A stretch of DNA of 64,000 nucleotides from a candidate division LCP-89 bacterium B3_LCP (lineage in GTDB: Bacteria > Electryoneota > B3-LCP), in NCBI GenBank assembly GCA_005223185.1, contig NJBN01000001.1, positions 434,001 through 498,000 on the forward strand, read 5' to 3'. The notes beneath the pieces are model-generated. The model was not told where the DNA came from, did no database searches, and worked only from the letters and a program-made list of their open reading frames with translations. Shown here piece after piece: positions 53,377 to 62,867 of this stretch (positions are counted from its first letter, which is position 1; each line of letters starts with the position of its first letter). A program made the translations under genes and the position numbers.

Positions 53377-54906
53377 ATGAGCCTAAAAGTTATAAAGACT
53401 CAAAATGATTACGATGAGGCTCTTCGGGAAATTGAAGAGTTCATCATACTCGATCCCGTTCCTGGGACAGAAGAAGCCAATCGCCTGGAAGTCCTGTCGG
53501 TGCTGATAAAGGCGTATGAGGATGAGCATTTCCATTTTGACCTCCCCGATCCGATTTCAGCAATCAAATTTGTTATGGAGCAACGTGGCCTTAAGCGGTC
53601 TGATTTGGTGCCCTTTATTGGTTCCCCTTCAAAAGTGTCAGAAATACTATCTGGGAAAAGGCAACTCAGTCTCTCAATGATGAGACGACTCAATGAAGGA
53701 TTGAATATACCCGCAGAAGTTTTGATGAAAGAACGTCAAAAGGAAATACCTGAAGAAACTGATATTCAGTGGAGTAAGTTTCCGTTAACCGAGCTGAGTA
53801 AAAGAAACTGGTTCCCCGAGTTCTCTGGGACGCTACCTAAACTTAAGGAATACGCTGAGGATTTAATGCGACCGAAAATAGAGTTACTTTTAAAAAATTG
53901 TACGATGATTCCTCTTCAAAGGACTTCAAGTATAAATCTGCGAAGTGACAAAGTGATAGATCTTTATTCGTTAGTTGCATGGCAAACCAGAGTTGTTGAA
54001 AAAGCTAAAGGAATCAGCCTTGAAGTGCCTTATTCTGGGAAAATTGCCAAAGCACTTCTCAAGCAAATTGCAAGTCTGACAGTTCTGGATGAAGGACCTC
54101 TAGCAGCACGAGAGATATTATATAAAAACGGTATTCATCTTGTTGTTGAACCGCATCTAAAGAGTACATACTTAGATGGTGCAGTAATGCTTCTCAATGA
54201 TGGCACACCAATAATCGCTTTGACACTTAGATACAACCGACTTGATAATTTCTGGTTTAGCCTTATTCATGAATTAGTACACTTGCATAAACATCTAGAT
54301 GAGGAAAACTCATACTTTTTTGATGATTTTGAAGGAACAGAGAATCTACTAGAAATTGAGGTTGAAGCAGACAAACATGCGGGTGAGATTTTAATACCAA
54401 AGAGTAGTTGGAGTATAGAAAGATCCATTTATTATTCTACAAGAGGAACTTTTGATGAGATTAAACAATTGGCCAGAAAACTAAATGTACATCCCGCAGT
54501 CTTAGTAGGCCGAATTCATCATGATTCTGGGGATTTTAGGAGATATCATAGGCTTCTGGGGAAAGGTATCCCCCAAGAGCTATTTTCAGATTCGTCTGTT
54601 AACTATTTGATTAGACAGCCAAATATAATAAATAACAGAAAGGGTACAAAAATGGGAAGAATGCGTAAAACAATTCGTTATAAGCTTTACGATGGTAGAA
54701 AAGACGTTTACCATGGTATCACAAAAAACCTTGAGCGAAGAGAACAAGAACACGAACGGGATGGCAAAAAGTTTTCACGGGTAGAGAGGGTGGGACCTGC
54801 CGTAACAGTTGAAACTGCAAAACAATGGGAAGAACAATCTCTGAAGAGTTACCGGAAGAATCACGGGGGTAAGAATCCAAAGTATAATGAGGATAAAACT
54901 GGATAA
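53377..54906 (+). CDS. higA: HigA-type antitoxin fused to ImmA/IrrE metallopeptidase and a GIY-YIG domain
   Basis: 509 residues in three parts. Residues ~1-120: HigA-like, with the AKNRLEVL-type helices and an HTH (MEQRGLKRSDLVPFIGSPSK, VSEILSGKRQLS). Residues ~125-400: ImmA/IrrE-like domain with the zinc motif H298-E-L-V-H302 and a downstream EVEADKHAGEIL. Residues ~425-509: a GIY-YIG-nuclease-like domain (RYKLYDGRKDVYHGITKNLE, RREQEHERDGKKF, WEEQSLKSYRKNHGGKNPKY). HigA-ImmA fusions beside HigB are common, ending near HRLLGKGIPQELF; the third domain is unusual. An internal ATG at 54652 (M426) has GAAAGGG 7 bases upstream, so the last domain may also be made alone. The linker 405-425 reads like translated spacer. 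Confidence 0.8.
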   Translation: MSLKVIKTQNDYDEALREIEEFIILDPVPGTEEANRLEVLSVLIKAYEDEHFHFDLPDPISAIKFVMEQRGLKRSDLVPFIGSPSKVSEILSGKRQLSLSMMRRLNEGLNIPAEVLMKERQKEIPEETDIQWSKFPLTELSKRNWFPEFSGTLPKLKEYAEDLMRPKIELLLKNCTMIPLQRTSSINLRSDKVIDLYSLVAWQTRVVEKAKGISLEVPYSGKIAKALLKQIASLTVLDEGPLAAREILYKNGIHLVVEPHLKSTYLDGAVMLLNDGTPIIALTLRYNRLDNFWFSLIHELVHLHKHLDEENSYFFDDFEGTENLLEIEVEADKHAGEILIPKSSWSIERSIYYSTRGTFDEIKQLARKLNVHPAVLVGRIHHDSGDFRRYHRLLGKGIPQELFSDSSVNYLIRQPNIINNRKGTKMGRMRKTIRYKLYDGRKDVYHGITKNLERREQEHERDGKKFSRVERVGPAVTVETAKQWEEQSLKSYRKNHGGKNPKYNEDKTG

Positions 54907-54965
54907 CAGGTGTTAAATGCAGATTGTCCCCCATATTTTCAGCTGTAGATTAGACTGAGTTCCCC

Positions 54966-55739
54966 TCACACCTCAAACATCTCCGTGGCGCAGTGCTGCT
55001 GGGCGACGATGACGTCTATGTGGTTGTGTCCTGCCTTTTTCAGGTGGGATTTTACGCTTTTTAGGGCCACTTTGGCGTCGTTGTTCTGCTGGCTCAGGTG
55101 AGCTAAGACCACCCTCTTCAGGCGGGGTGAGGCGATCTGTGCCAGCGCTTCACCAGCCTGTTCGTTGGAAAGATGCCCGTGCTGGCCCTTTATGCGCTGT
55201 TTCAGATCCCAGGGATAGGGTCCGTCTAAAAGCATGGAGACGTCGTGGTTGGCTTCCAGCACGATGGCATCACAATCACGCATCCAGTTCAAAGTAGCCA
55301 GATCGACGATACCCAGGTCGGTGGCGATAACCAGCCTTTTATCTCCTTCCACAATCAGAAAACCCATCGTTTCAGAAGCGTCGTGGTTGACTGAAAATGA
55401 TTCCACCTGAAGATTACCAAATTCGAGTGTTTCGCTGTTTAAGCTGAAGAACCGGGTGAAATTATTGATATGCCGCTTGACAGTGGCGATTGTACCTTCA
55501 CTGGCGTAAATGGGCAGATCCTGGCGGCGGGCGATAACGGCAGCTCCGCGCAAGTGATCGGAATGTTCATGACTGATCAACATCGCCTGGATGCAGTTGT
55601 AATCGCGGTCGAATTCCTTAAGACGTTCACCAATCCTGCGCATGGAAAGACCAACGTCAATTAAGACGCCGGCGCCGTTATCATCTTCGACAAAGGCGCA
55701 ATTCCCTTCCGAACCGGATGCCAGTATGCTAAATTTCAT
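54966..55739 (-). CDS. WalJ/YycJ-type metallo-beta-lactamase-fold hydrolase
   Basis: 257 residues, normal length. MKFSILASGSEGNCAFVE at the start, LIDVGLSMRRIGERL, zinc motif SHEHSDHLRGA (HxHxDH), VNHDASETMGFLI, ATDLGIV and VLEANHDVSML are all hallmarks of the YycJ/WalJ family, a probable 5'-3' DNA exonuclease linked to cell division or mismatch repair in some bacteria. It stands alone, facing the convergent end of the higA fusion gene across ~60 bases. Confidence 0.9.
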   Translation of the reverse strand: MKFSILASGSEGNCAFVEDDNGAGVLIDVGLSMRRIGERLKEFDRDYNCIQAMLISHEHSDHLRGAAVIARRQDLPIYASEGTIATVKRHINNFTRFFSLNSETLEFGNLQVESFSVNHDASETMGFLIVEGDKRLVIATDLGIVDLATLNWMRDCDAIVLEANHDVSMLLDGPYPWDLKQRIKGQHGHLSNEQAGEALAQIASPRLKRVVLAHLSQQNNDAKVALKSVKSHLKKAGHNHIDVIVAQQHCATEMFEV

Positions 55740-55839
55740 AGTGTAGTTTCCACTGCCCTGTTGCTGTTATTACCCGTATGTGGTATGCTGGGGGGGGGTA
55801 TCTATAATGGACATTGATTAGTTATTTTTGACAGGTAGA

Positions 55840-56115
55840 GCGGGGGCTTGCCCCCGCTGGCGGTAGCAAGCTACCGCGCTACTTCTAAGTGTGCCGTCAG
55901 GTGCCCTCACCTGACGGAATAACAATGACTAATGTGTCCGCGGGGGCGCATGACACCACTATAATATGAAGAATTTGAGCTTGCTTCGTCATCCGTCGGC
56001 CGACAATGGGACACAGGATTGCTCCAAGGGAGTCCCTATGGGAAAATCCTATGCCCAATTTTTATCTCAAAGTGGATAAATCCACTAACCTGATTACTCA
56101 GGACAGTCTGGGATA
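55840..56115. repeat. Palindromes in the 55740-56144 spacer
   Basis: GCGGGGGC-TT-GCCCCCGC with GCGGTAGC-AA-GCTACCGC (about 55848-55881), a GGTGCC..CCTGACGG segment, and ACAGGATTGCTCC..GGGAAAATCCTATG (about 56009-56054), which resembles the ATAGGAT..ATCCTAT element at 36595. No gene is visible in this 400-base gap. Confidence 0.6.
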
Positions 56116-56144
56116 ATAAGTATCAATCTTATAGCTTATGAACT

Positions 56145-56738
56145 TCATTTGCCCTTAATTCCTTTACTGCCGGGTGCTATAAGAGCAACGTTATCGCGGC
56201 AGAGGGGGCAATCTGCTGGATCATACGTGGCGATGTTCATCTCCAGCAAAGCTATCGCTTCCGTTCCTAATTCCAGAGGCTTGCCGGAACGGTTGACCAG
56301 TACGGCTGCACCGATGGGGTCGGCTCCCGCTTCCCGCACCGCTTCCACCACCTGCCGCGCGGAACCACCAGTAGTAACGATATCTTCCACCACCAGGACT
56401 CTTTCACCCGGTTGAAAGGCGAAACCCCTGCGGAATTCCAGTTTGTCGCCAACTCTTTCAGCGAAGGCACAGGGGACATTCAGTGATCTGGCGACTTCGT
56501 ACGCTATTACTACTCCACCAAGAGCGGGTCCCGCTACCCGCTCTACATTGCGGTCCCGGAATGCGTCAGCCATGGCGCTGCAGAGTTCTCCGGCGATTTC
56601 CGGGCGTTCCAGCAAACGGAATTTCTCCACGTACTGCCCGCTGTGTTTCCCCGAACGGAGTTCGAAATGTCCTTCCAAGTAGGCGCCGCATTTCTTCAGT
56701 AGTTCTTGCACTCGTTGGGGTGAAATAGGTTCGATCAT
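56145..56738 (-). CDS. pyrE: Orotate phosphoribosyltransferase
   Basis: 197 residues. It makes orotidine 5'-monophosphate from orotate and PRPP. The PRPP-binding loop is RVLVVEDIVTTGGSARQVVE; the flanking features GHFELRSGKHSGQYVEKF and VAGPALGGVVIAYEVAR are also typical. A C-terminal cysteine pair (DCPLCRD) is present, as in the PyrE subgroup of some FCB bacteria. It follows pyrF by 21 bases, forming a small pyrimidine operon. Confidence 0.95.
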   Translation of the reverse strand: MIEPISPQRVQELLKKCGAYLEGHFELRSGKHSGQYVEKFRLLERPEIAGELCSAMADAFRDRNVERVAGPALGGVVIAYEVARSLNVPCAFAERVGDKLEFRRGFAFQPGERVLVVEDIVTTGGSARQVVEAVREAGADPIGAAVLVNRSGKPLELGTEAIALLEMNIATYDPADCPLCRDNVALIAPGSKGIKGK

Positions 56739-56759
56739 ATGGTAATATCCGTTTGACGG

Positions 56760-57566
56760 TTATCCATTTATCTTAAGCTGCTTTTTATAGTCTAAGCAGG
56801 CACTTTCGATGCTTTCTTGAAAATCAAGGTCATTATCCGGATAGAGAATCCCCCGTGAAACGTTGACCAGAAGCGGTTCACCTTGTACATCCTCAGCAAT
56901 TTGCGCCACTGTTTCTGCATCTCCACCTTGAGCTCCGATTCCGGGAATGAGTAAGGGGACTGAAGGGTAAGCACGACGGATCTTCACCAGTTCATCTGGA
57001 TGGGTAGCGCCCACAACTGCTCCCAGATTTCCCTGTGGAGCCCAGTGTGAAATCATGTCAAGCACTCTCTCGTACAGATTGAACTTGCCATCGGAAAAAC
57101 GCTGCAGATCCTTCGATCCCGGGTTGGTGGTTAGAGCCAGCACAAAAGCTCCCTTGTGAGGATTTCTGAGAAATGGCTGCAGGGTATCTCCACCCATGTA
57201 TGGATTAAGGGTGATGGCATCGAAGGGTATCCGTTCCAGGAACGCATGTGCATACCGCTTGGCTGTATTGCCGATATCACCCCGCTTAGCGTCCGCTATC
57301 CGCAACGAAGATTCGGGGAGATCATGTGCGATTTTTTCCAACAGAGCCCACCCTTCAGCGCCCCAGGCTTCATAAAAGGCGGTGTTGACTTTATATGCCG
57401 CTGCATGGGGAGTGCTGATTGAGATTACTTCAGTTAGAAAGGAGGAAATCCCTTGCAAATCAGGGGAATATCCTTCAGGCAAGCGGGCGGGATCAGGATC
57501 GAGACCGATGCACAAGCCTACCGCACCAGAACCGGTAACAAGGTGAAGTTTTTCGCGGAAAGTCAT
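56760..57566 (-). CDS. pyrF: Orotidine 5'-phosphate decarboxylase (type 2)
   Basis: 268 residues, the longer type-2 form. It converts OMP to UMP, the last step of de novo pyrimidine synthesis. The active-site block is RIADAKRGDIGNTAKRYAHA with the catalytic Lys between two Asp. GLCIGLDPDPARLPEGY at the start, TLNPYMGGDTLQPF, VVGATHPDEL and LLIPGIGAQGGD agree with the family. The next gene is pyrE, whose product makes its substrate. Confidence 0.95.
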   Translation of the reverse strand: MTFREKLHLVTGSGAVGLCIGLDPDPARLPEGYSPDLQGISSFLTEVISISTPHAAAYKVNTAFYEAWGAEGWALLEKIAHDLPESSLRIADAKRGDIGNTAKRYAHAFLERIPFDAITLNPYMGGDTLQPFLRNPHKGAFVLALTTNPGSKDLQRFSDGKFNLYERVLDMISHWAPQGNLGAVVGATHPDELVKIRRAYPSVPLLIPGIGAQGGDAETVAQIAEDVQGEPLLVNVSRGILYPDNDLDFQESIESACLDYKKQLKING

Positions 57567-57637
57567 GTTGGAAGTAATCGATACGATCTCTTTAGATTAT
57601 TTTCATTTTATTGTCTGTAGGCACAATTACATGTGAA

Positions 57638-58078
57638 TCAACCACCCAAGTCGTCCTTTTCCTGGCATTTGCTGCAGACGCCGTAAATCTGCTGTGTATG
57701 AGACAGCATCTTGAAATCAAATTCTGAGCAGACTTTTTGCTGTAGATCTTCTATGGCGGAATTGCGAAATTCTAAAATACTTCCGCACCTTACGCATACC
57801 AGGTGATCGTGATGAGGATGTCCCAGTACGTGTTCGAACGTACTGCGACCTTCACCTAAGTCCATTTTACGGACTAAATCGCTCTCTACCAATAAAGCCA
57901 GGGTACGGTAAACCGTCGCTCGTGAAACTCCCGCACGACGATTCTTAAGGCGCAAATAGAGATCGTCCGCATCAAAATGATGATGACAGCGGAAGACCTC
58001 TTGCAGCACTTCCCGCCGGGCTTGGGTATTTTTTAGCCCGGTTCGACGCAGATAATTTACGAATTTCTTCTCTTCCAA
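57638..58078 (-). CDS. fur: Fur-family transcriptional regulator
   Basis: 146 residues. The winged helix (RTGLKNTQARREVLQEVF, GVSRATVYRTLALLVESDL) is followed by the metal-binding and dimer domain with HHHFDADDLY, EHVLGHPHHDHLVCVRCGSI and a second CxxC (CSKCQEK), the structural zinc site. Iron (Fur), zinc (Zur) or peroxide (PerR) cannot be told apart from sequence alone; no regulated gene is adjacent. It is a single-gene unit on the minus strand, divergent from the subtilase gene at 58322. Confidence 0.9.
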   Translation of the reverse strand: MEEKKFVNYLRRTGLKNTQARREVLQEVFRCHHHFDADDLYLRLKNRRAGVSRATVYRTLALLVESDLVRKMDLGEGRSTFEHVLGHPHHDHLVCVRCGSILEFRNSAIEDLQQKVCSEFDFKMLSHTQQIYGVCSKCQEKDDLGG

Positions 58079-58188
58079 GGTTGATCCTACGAATCATCGA
58101 CTGGGAAAACAATTTAGGGAATATTCATTTTATTTGCAAGTGATTTTTTTAAACAAGTCCTTTTGAAGTAATAATCGCATAAATTCAC

Positions 58189-58218
58189 TTGACAGAAAGG
58201 TTGGTCGTGCCGTAAATT
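58189..58218 (+). promoter_or_regulatory. Candidate promoter for the subtilase gene
   Basis: TTGACA (58189-58194), 18-bp spacer, TAAATT (58213-58218), about 100 bases before the start at 58322. Confidence 0.45.
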
Positions 58219-58321
58219 TATGCAAATATGCTCTGGATCACTAACGTATTTCTTTTTAGAGCTTATAATTACTCTGATAGATGGGACAGACCAATCAACT
58301 TTAGAAAGAAATTGAGGAGGC

Positions 58322-60515
58322 ATGATGAGGGTAATAGGACGGTTAACACTACTTTGGGCGGCTTTGATCGTTGCGGTTTCCGTGAATGCGGGCACGCTTC
58401 ATCCTGATCTTAGAGCCAAGATGAATTCAAGTTCTGATGGAGAATTCATCAGAATTTTAATAACACTGGAAGAACAAGCCGACTTTAACACGCTGATGGC
58501 TGCTACCACAGGTCTGTCAAAACAGGAAGCCCGGACTTTGGTAGTCGGACACTTGAAAGAATTGGCTAATTCAACACAACGGGAAATAAGGGAGTATTTG
58601 GAAGCACAGAAAAACCTGGGTCGAGTCAAGGAACTCAGATCTGTGTGGATAGCTAATATAATGTACGGTCTGGCAACTCCTGAGGTCATTCGGACTCTGG
58701 ATGAATTCCCCGGAATAGCCAATGTTTCCTGGGATCCACAACGCTACCTACTCTTTCATGAACGACCAAACGAAGTTCATCCTCCTAACAATCCCCCTAC
58801 GGATGAGATTGCCTGGGGCATTGCGGATATCAATGCCGATGACGTATGGGGTATGGGCTACACCGGAGCTGGCATAATTGTAGGTATGATCGATACAGGT
58901 GTAAATTACAATCATGTGGATCTGGCTGACCATATGTGGAACGGAGGTCCCCAATACCCCAATCACGGTTGGGATTTTCACAATAACGATAACGACCCCA
59001 TGGATGACGGAAGCGCCTTCATGGGTGGTCATGGCACTCATACTGCCGGATCAGTGGCGTCCGATGGAACGGGCAGGTTCGCGGTGCGGCGTTGCTCCTG
59101 ATGCCAATATCATGGCTATCAAGGTGCTTTCCGGAAATGGGTACGGCAGCGAAGGACCCGTAATCGCCGGAATCGGTTTTGCGGTTGATCAGGGAGCCGA
59201 AATTTTCAGTATGTCCCTGGGATTTGTCAGTACTTCTCAGCATTACCAGTTTAGAACTGCTTGTAATAATGCTTTGGCAGCCGGTGTAATTGGTGCTATT
59301 GCGGCGGGTAATGAAGGTAACCAGCAGTGGTCGTATCCCATCCCCGGAAATGTACGGACGCCTGGGAACGTTCCGCCGCCGTGGCTTCATCCCGATCAAG
59401 TGCTTACTGGTGGTTTAAGCTGTGTGGTGACTTGTGGGGCAACCAATATGTACCAATCTTTAGCGGGATTTTCCAGCCGCGGGCCGGTTACCTGGGAAGG
59501 AATTAACCCCTGGTATGATTATCCATATGCAGGCGGATCTCAGATGGGATTGATAGATCCGGACGTCAGTGCACCCGGTGAAGACGTAAAATCGTGCTGG
59601 TTCATGGATAACTGGGGATATGCGGACGGCTGGGATGGTACTTCCATGGCGACTCCGCATGTGGCGGGCACATTCGCGTTGATGCTGCATAAAGATCCCA
59701 GTTTGACTCCGGCTGACCTTGACATGTACCTGGAAACAACGGCAATTGACTGGGGTTCGCCCGGAAAAGATAACGATCATGGAGCGGGCAAGATCGATGC
59801 TTTGGTTGCGGTTTCTGCAGTTCCCGGCGGTACTCTGCCTGATGTTATCATAACGACTACACCTACAGGATCTACGTCATTACCATCTTCCGGTGGTACA
59901 TTATATCATGACGTTAATCTGGTGAATAACGAAACATACGGTGTGCCCATGGCTGCCTGGCTGGATTTGGAATACCCCAATGGCAGTTGGTCTGGCGCAC
60001 TGATTTTGCGTAATCTCACCCTCATGGTGGGAGTGAACGTAACCCGTTCACTGACAACTACCATTGCAGGTAGTGAGCCAGATGGCAATTATAACCTCTG
60101 GGTTCACATGGGGTCGTCTTACGGGGGGACTATATACTCAGAAGACAGCTTCCCCTTTACCAAGGGTCTGCCTGACAGTGATCCGGGTGAATGGGTATCC
60201 GAAACGGCTGTTTACGGCTGGGAAGAGGAACTTGTTTCCATGCAGACGCCGGAATCGTACAGTTTGGGAAGCGCTTATCCCAATCCCTTCAACCCGTCCA
60301 CGACTATACCTTTCAGTCTGGCTGATAACGGTTATGTTTCGCTGAAAATTTTCGATCTACAGGGACGTGAAGTTGCTACCATAGCTGAAGGTGAGATGTC
60401 TGCGGGACAGTATAAAGTTACTTTCGATGGGACGAACTTCGGTTCGGGAATTTACCTGTACCAGTTGAAGACAGCGGATTTCTCTCAGACCATGAAGATG
60501 ACGCTGATAAAGTAG
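58322..60515 (+). pseudogene. Frameshifted subtilisin-family (S8) serine protease with T9SS domain
   Basis: Start 58322 after GAGGAGG. The N-terminal part has a signal peptide (LTLLWAALIVAVSVNA) and a propeptide-like region. The catalytic domain shows the complete Asp/His/Ser triad: GMIDTGVNYNHVDL, GGHGTHTAGSVASD and GTSMATPHVAGTFAL. Between the His and Ser blocks the frame breaks: at 59071-59073 a run GGG has one G too many. Removing it gives SDGTAGSRCGVAPDANIMAI and an open frame to 60515. Uncorrected translation stops at 59101. After the protease come a beta-sandwich and a sorting domain (YPNPFNPSTTIPFSLAD). A homopolymer slip may be phase variation, inactivation or a base-calling error. 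The corrected length is about 730 residues. Confidence 0.85.
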
Positions 60516-60534
60516 CGAGAATGATCTGCATACA

Positions 60535-60566
60535 AACGCCCAACCGGTTGGTTGGGCGTTTTTTTG
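60535..60566 (+). terminator. Rho-independent terminator after the subtilase gene
   Basis: AACGCCCAAC (60535-60544) pairs with GTTGGGCGTT (60551-60560), followed by TTTTT. Confidence 0.85.
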
Positions 60567-60713
60567 TCAAGAAAGTTGGTGGACTGCGCTCGTCCGTCAA
60601 GGGACGTACTTAGTCCACCCTACATCTGAACGCTCATCTGTCATTCTCTCTTGGTCGGAAATTGGACGGATGAGCAATGTCAGACTCCGGACAAGCCGGA
60701 GTGACATTGCTCT

Positions 60714-62612
60714 TTATTTCAGCAGCACCATCTTCCCTGATGCCGTATATTCCTCAGCCGTCAGGCGATAGATGTAGATGCCGGAAGACAGGTTCGATCC
60801 ATCGAAGGTGATTTGGTGGGTGCCGGGAGGATGCCATGCGCCCTGTGTAGGGGCGGGTTTACCCTTATAAAGGGTGCCTTCGGCAAAACCCGCCCCTACA
60901 TTGCGCCCGTTGATGTCGAACACATCAAGTTTCACTAAACTCGCAACTGGCAGGGAGAAGCTGATGGTTGTGGTGGGGTTGAAGGGGTTGGGGTAGGCGC
61001 CGTTCAGGGTAAACTCATTTATGGTAAAATCTGTAAATTTATTGAGATACTCATCAGGTAGTTTATCCCACCCCGTCAATATCCAGTTCGATACTGTGTG
61101 AGAATCTGATGAACCTGGCAGTTTCTCAAAGGGAAAATGATCCTCAGCTAAGAGCTCGATGGTATTATGGTCATAGATGTAAGCATTGTAAACATAGTCT
61201 CCAGCAAGCGCATAGCCGGGGACGTTCTGGGCAATACTATCCCGCTGGATGACAGACCCTGGGACTAAATTAATCCCCTGGCGATTGAAAACCTGATAGA
61301 TAGCACCGCTCGGCAAAGTAATATCGTTCCGAATATCAACAATGTAGGTAATACTATCATTATTGGCAATTTCAATATCGTAGGTAAACGAACCGCCCGC
61401 TGCAGGAATCTGAATCGGAGGATTATGGGGATTAAGTACAACTGATATGTACTGTTGTTCAGGTTCAAGGCATATCATCAGGAAGTCTGCTATTCCAGCG
61501 CCAAGCGTATTTGTCCATCCAGCAATAAAATAACCTTCGTTATTCGTTTGATCAACCGCATATCCGACACTACTGTATCCACATGCAAACATTTTATGCC
61601 ATTCTTCACTGCCGGAGGCATCTGTCTTTAATAAATAGACTCCTGGAGGCGAATAAGAAAGCGAATACCCCGTCACTATGAATCCGTTATCGGACGTAAG
61701 ATCAACGCTATGACCTTCTTCAGCTGAAGTTCCCCCGTACGTTTGTGTCCATGTTGGGTTCCCATCAGCATCGGTCCTCAGCAAACACACATCGTACATG
61801 CCTGCCCCGGATGAATTGGTCGCGCCGGTGATAATATAACCTCCATCAGGCGTTTGCATAACGTCATGTCCAACGTCTGACCCACTGCCGCCATAAGTCC
61901 TCGACCATTGTTCAATACCAAAAGCATCGGTTTTTATCAAATACATATCATAAAACGAGGAAGACATTGAAAAGGAATTGGTGCAGCCGGCGATAACGAA
62001 ACCATCGTCTGAGGTTTGTCTAATACTGAATCCCTCATCACAATTGGAACCACCGAAAGTCCTCTCCCACTGTGTAATACCGTTGCTGTCAGTTCTAATG
62101 ATAAAAATACTCTCTTCGCCGGGACCATATGACCAGGTTTCAGCAACAAGAATATATCCGTTATCACTGGTTTGTATTACGTCATTACCAGCGTCTCTGC
62201 CTGTACCACCGTATGCTTCAGACCATTCTTCGTTTCCGTTTTCATCAGTTTTTATCAAATAAATATCGCAATCTCCCGGTCCGAATGAGAAGGTGTCACC
62301 AATGATGATATATCCACCATCTGTGGTCTGTATTATACCAGTTCCGCTTTCATATGAAAACCCACCGAAAGTTTTTGTCCAGACGGTGTCACCATTGGCA
62401 TCAACTTTCACAAGATATACATCAGCAGAACCATTACCGAAAGACGCTGTTTGTCCCACAGTAATAAAACCACCGTCCGTTGTCTGCTGCCCATCGAAGC
62501 AGAAGTCACTTTCAATCCCTCCACAGGTTTGAATCCATTGGGTATTTGGCTGAGCATTAATTGAGAAAGCGAGAATAAAAATCGCTAACAAAGAAGTATG
62601 AAATCTATGCAT
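60714..62612 (-). CDS. Secreted propeller-repeat protein with T9SS domain carrying a palindrome-derived insert
   Basis: 632 residues. Start 62612 has AGGAGG on the minus strand just upstream and gives MHRFHTSLLAIFILAFSINA, a signal peptide; an in-frame upstream ATG at 62654 lacks such a site. Residues ~25-390 hold about seven ~50-residue repeats (FGGFSYESGTGIIQTTDGGY, DIYLIKTDENGNEEW), the family of the 1201 and 39254 genes, probably a beta-propeller. Residues ~390-510 form a beta-sandwich (VVLNPHNPPIQIPAAGG) also found in the 40591 gene. The sorting domain (YPNPFNPTTTISFSLPVASL) includes a 55-base palindrome (60846-60900) read as VGAGFAEGTLYKGKPAPT. No catalytic motif; a binding or surface role is likely. 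Confidence 0.86.
   Translation of the reverse strand: MHRFHTSLLAIFILAFSINAQPNTQWIQTCGGIESDFCFDGQQTTDGGFITVGQTASFGNGSADVYLVKVDANGDTVWTKTFGGFSYESGTGIIQTTDGGYIIIGDTFSFGPGDCDIYLIKTDENGNEEWSEAYGGTGRDAGNDVIQTSDNGYILVAETWSYGPGEESIFIIRTDSNGITQWERTFGGSNCDEGFSIRQTSDDGFVIAGCTNSFSMSSSFYDMYLIKTDAFGIEQWSRTYGGSGSDVGHDVMQTPDGGYIITGATNSSGAGMYDVCLLRTDADGNPTWTQTYGGTSAEEGHSVDLTSDNGFIVTGYSLSYSPPGVYLLKTDASGSEEWHKMFACGYSSVGYAVDQTNNEGYFIAGWTNTLGAGIADFLMICLEPEQQYISVVLNPHNPPIQIPAAGGSFTYDIEIANNDSITYIVDIRNDITLPSGAIYQVFNRQGINLVPGSVIQRDSIAQNVPGYALAGDYVYNAYIYDHNTIELLAEDHFPFEKLPGSSDSHTVSNWILTGWDKLPDEYLNKFTDFTINEFTLNGAYPNPFNPTTTISFSLPVASLVKLDVFDINGRNVGAGFAEGTLYKGKPAPTQGAWHPPGTHQITFDGSNLSSGIYIYRLTAEEYTASGKMVLLK
60846..60900 (-). 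repeat. Cloverleaf palindrome in frame within a T9SS sorting domain
   Basis: A perfect 15-bp outer stem, TGTAGGGGCGGGTTT (60846-60860) with AAACCCGCCCCTACA (60886-60900), encloses ACCCTT-ATA-AAGGGT (60861-60875) and GCC-TTC-GGC (60876-60884). It has the same three-helix plan as 38951-39001 but a different first inner stem. Confidence 0.88.
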
Positions 62613-62867
62613 GATAGCACCTCCTAAACTTATTAATTGCATAACGAATGTCACTAAGTTGTTGACTCGTGTGCTGTAGGATATATTATCTCAAATTCTG
62701 TGCCGTATAATTTAATCGACACAACTTTCCTGGTGTAATTATTTCCGCCTATAGTCAGGGATAAGAGAATTATCCCACTGAGTAGGTTTCCTGTTGTGTC
62801 AGGCTTTGCCTTCGAAGTCTTGACCTGCTCCAGCGGGATGAAGCCTGCCCTCAACCGAATTACCTCT

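Noticed and set aside
54920-54965. Extra small gene between the higA fusion and the walJ-like gene
   Set aside because: The gap is only ~60 bases and holds no frame or structure worth naming.
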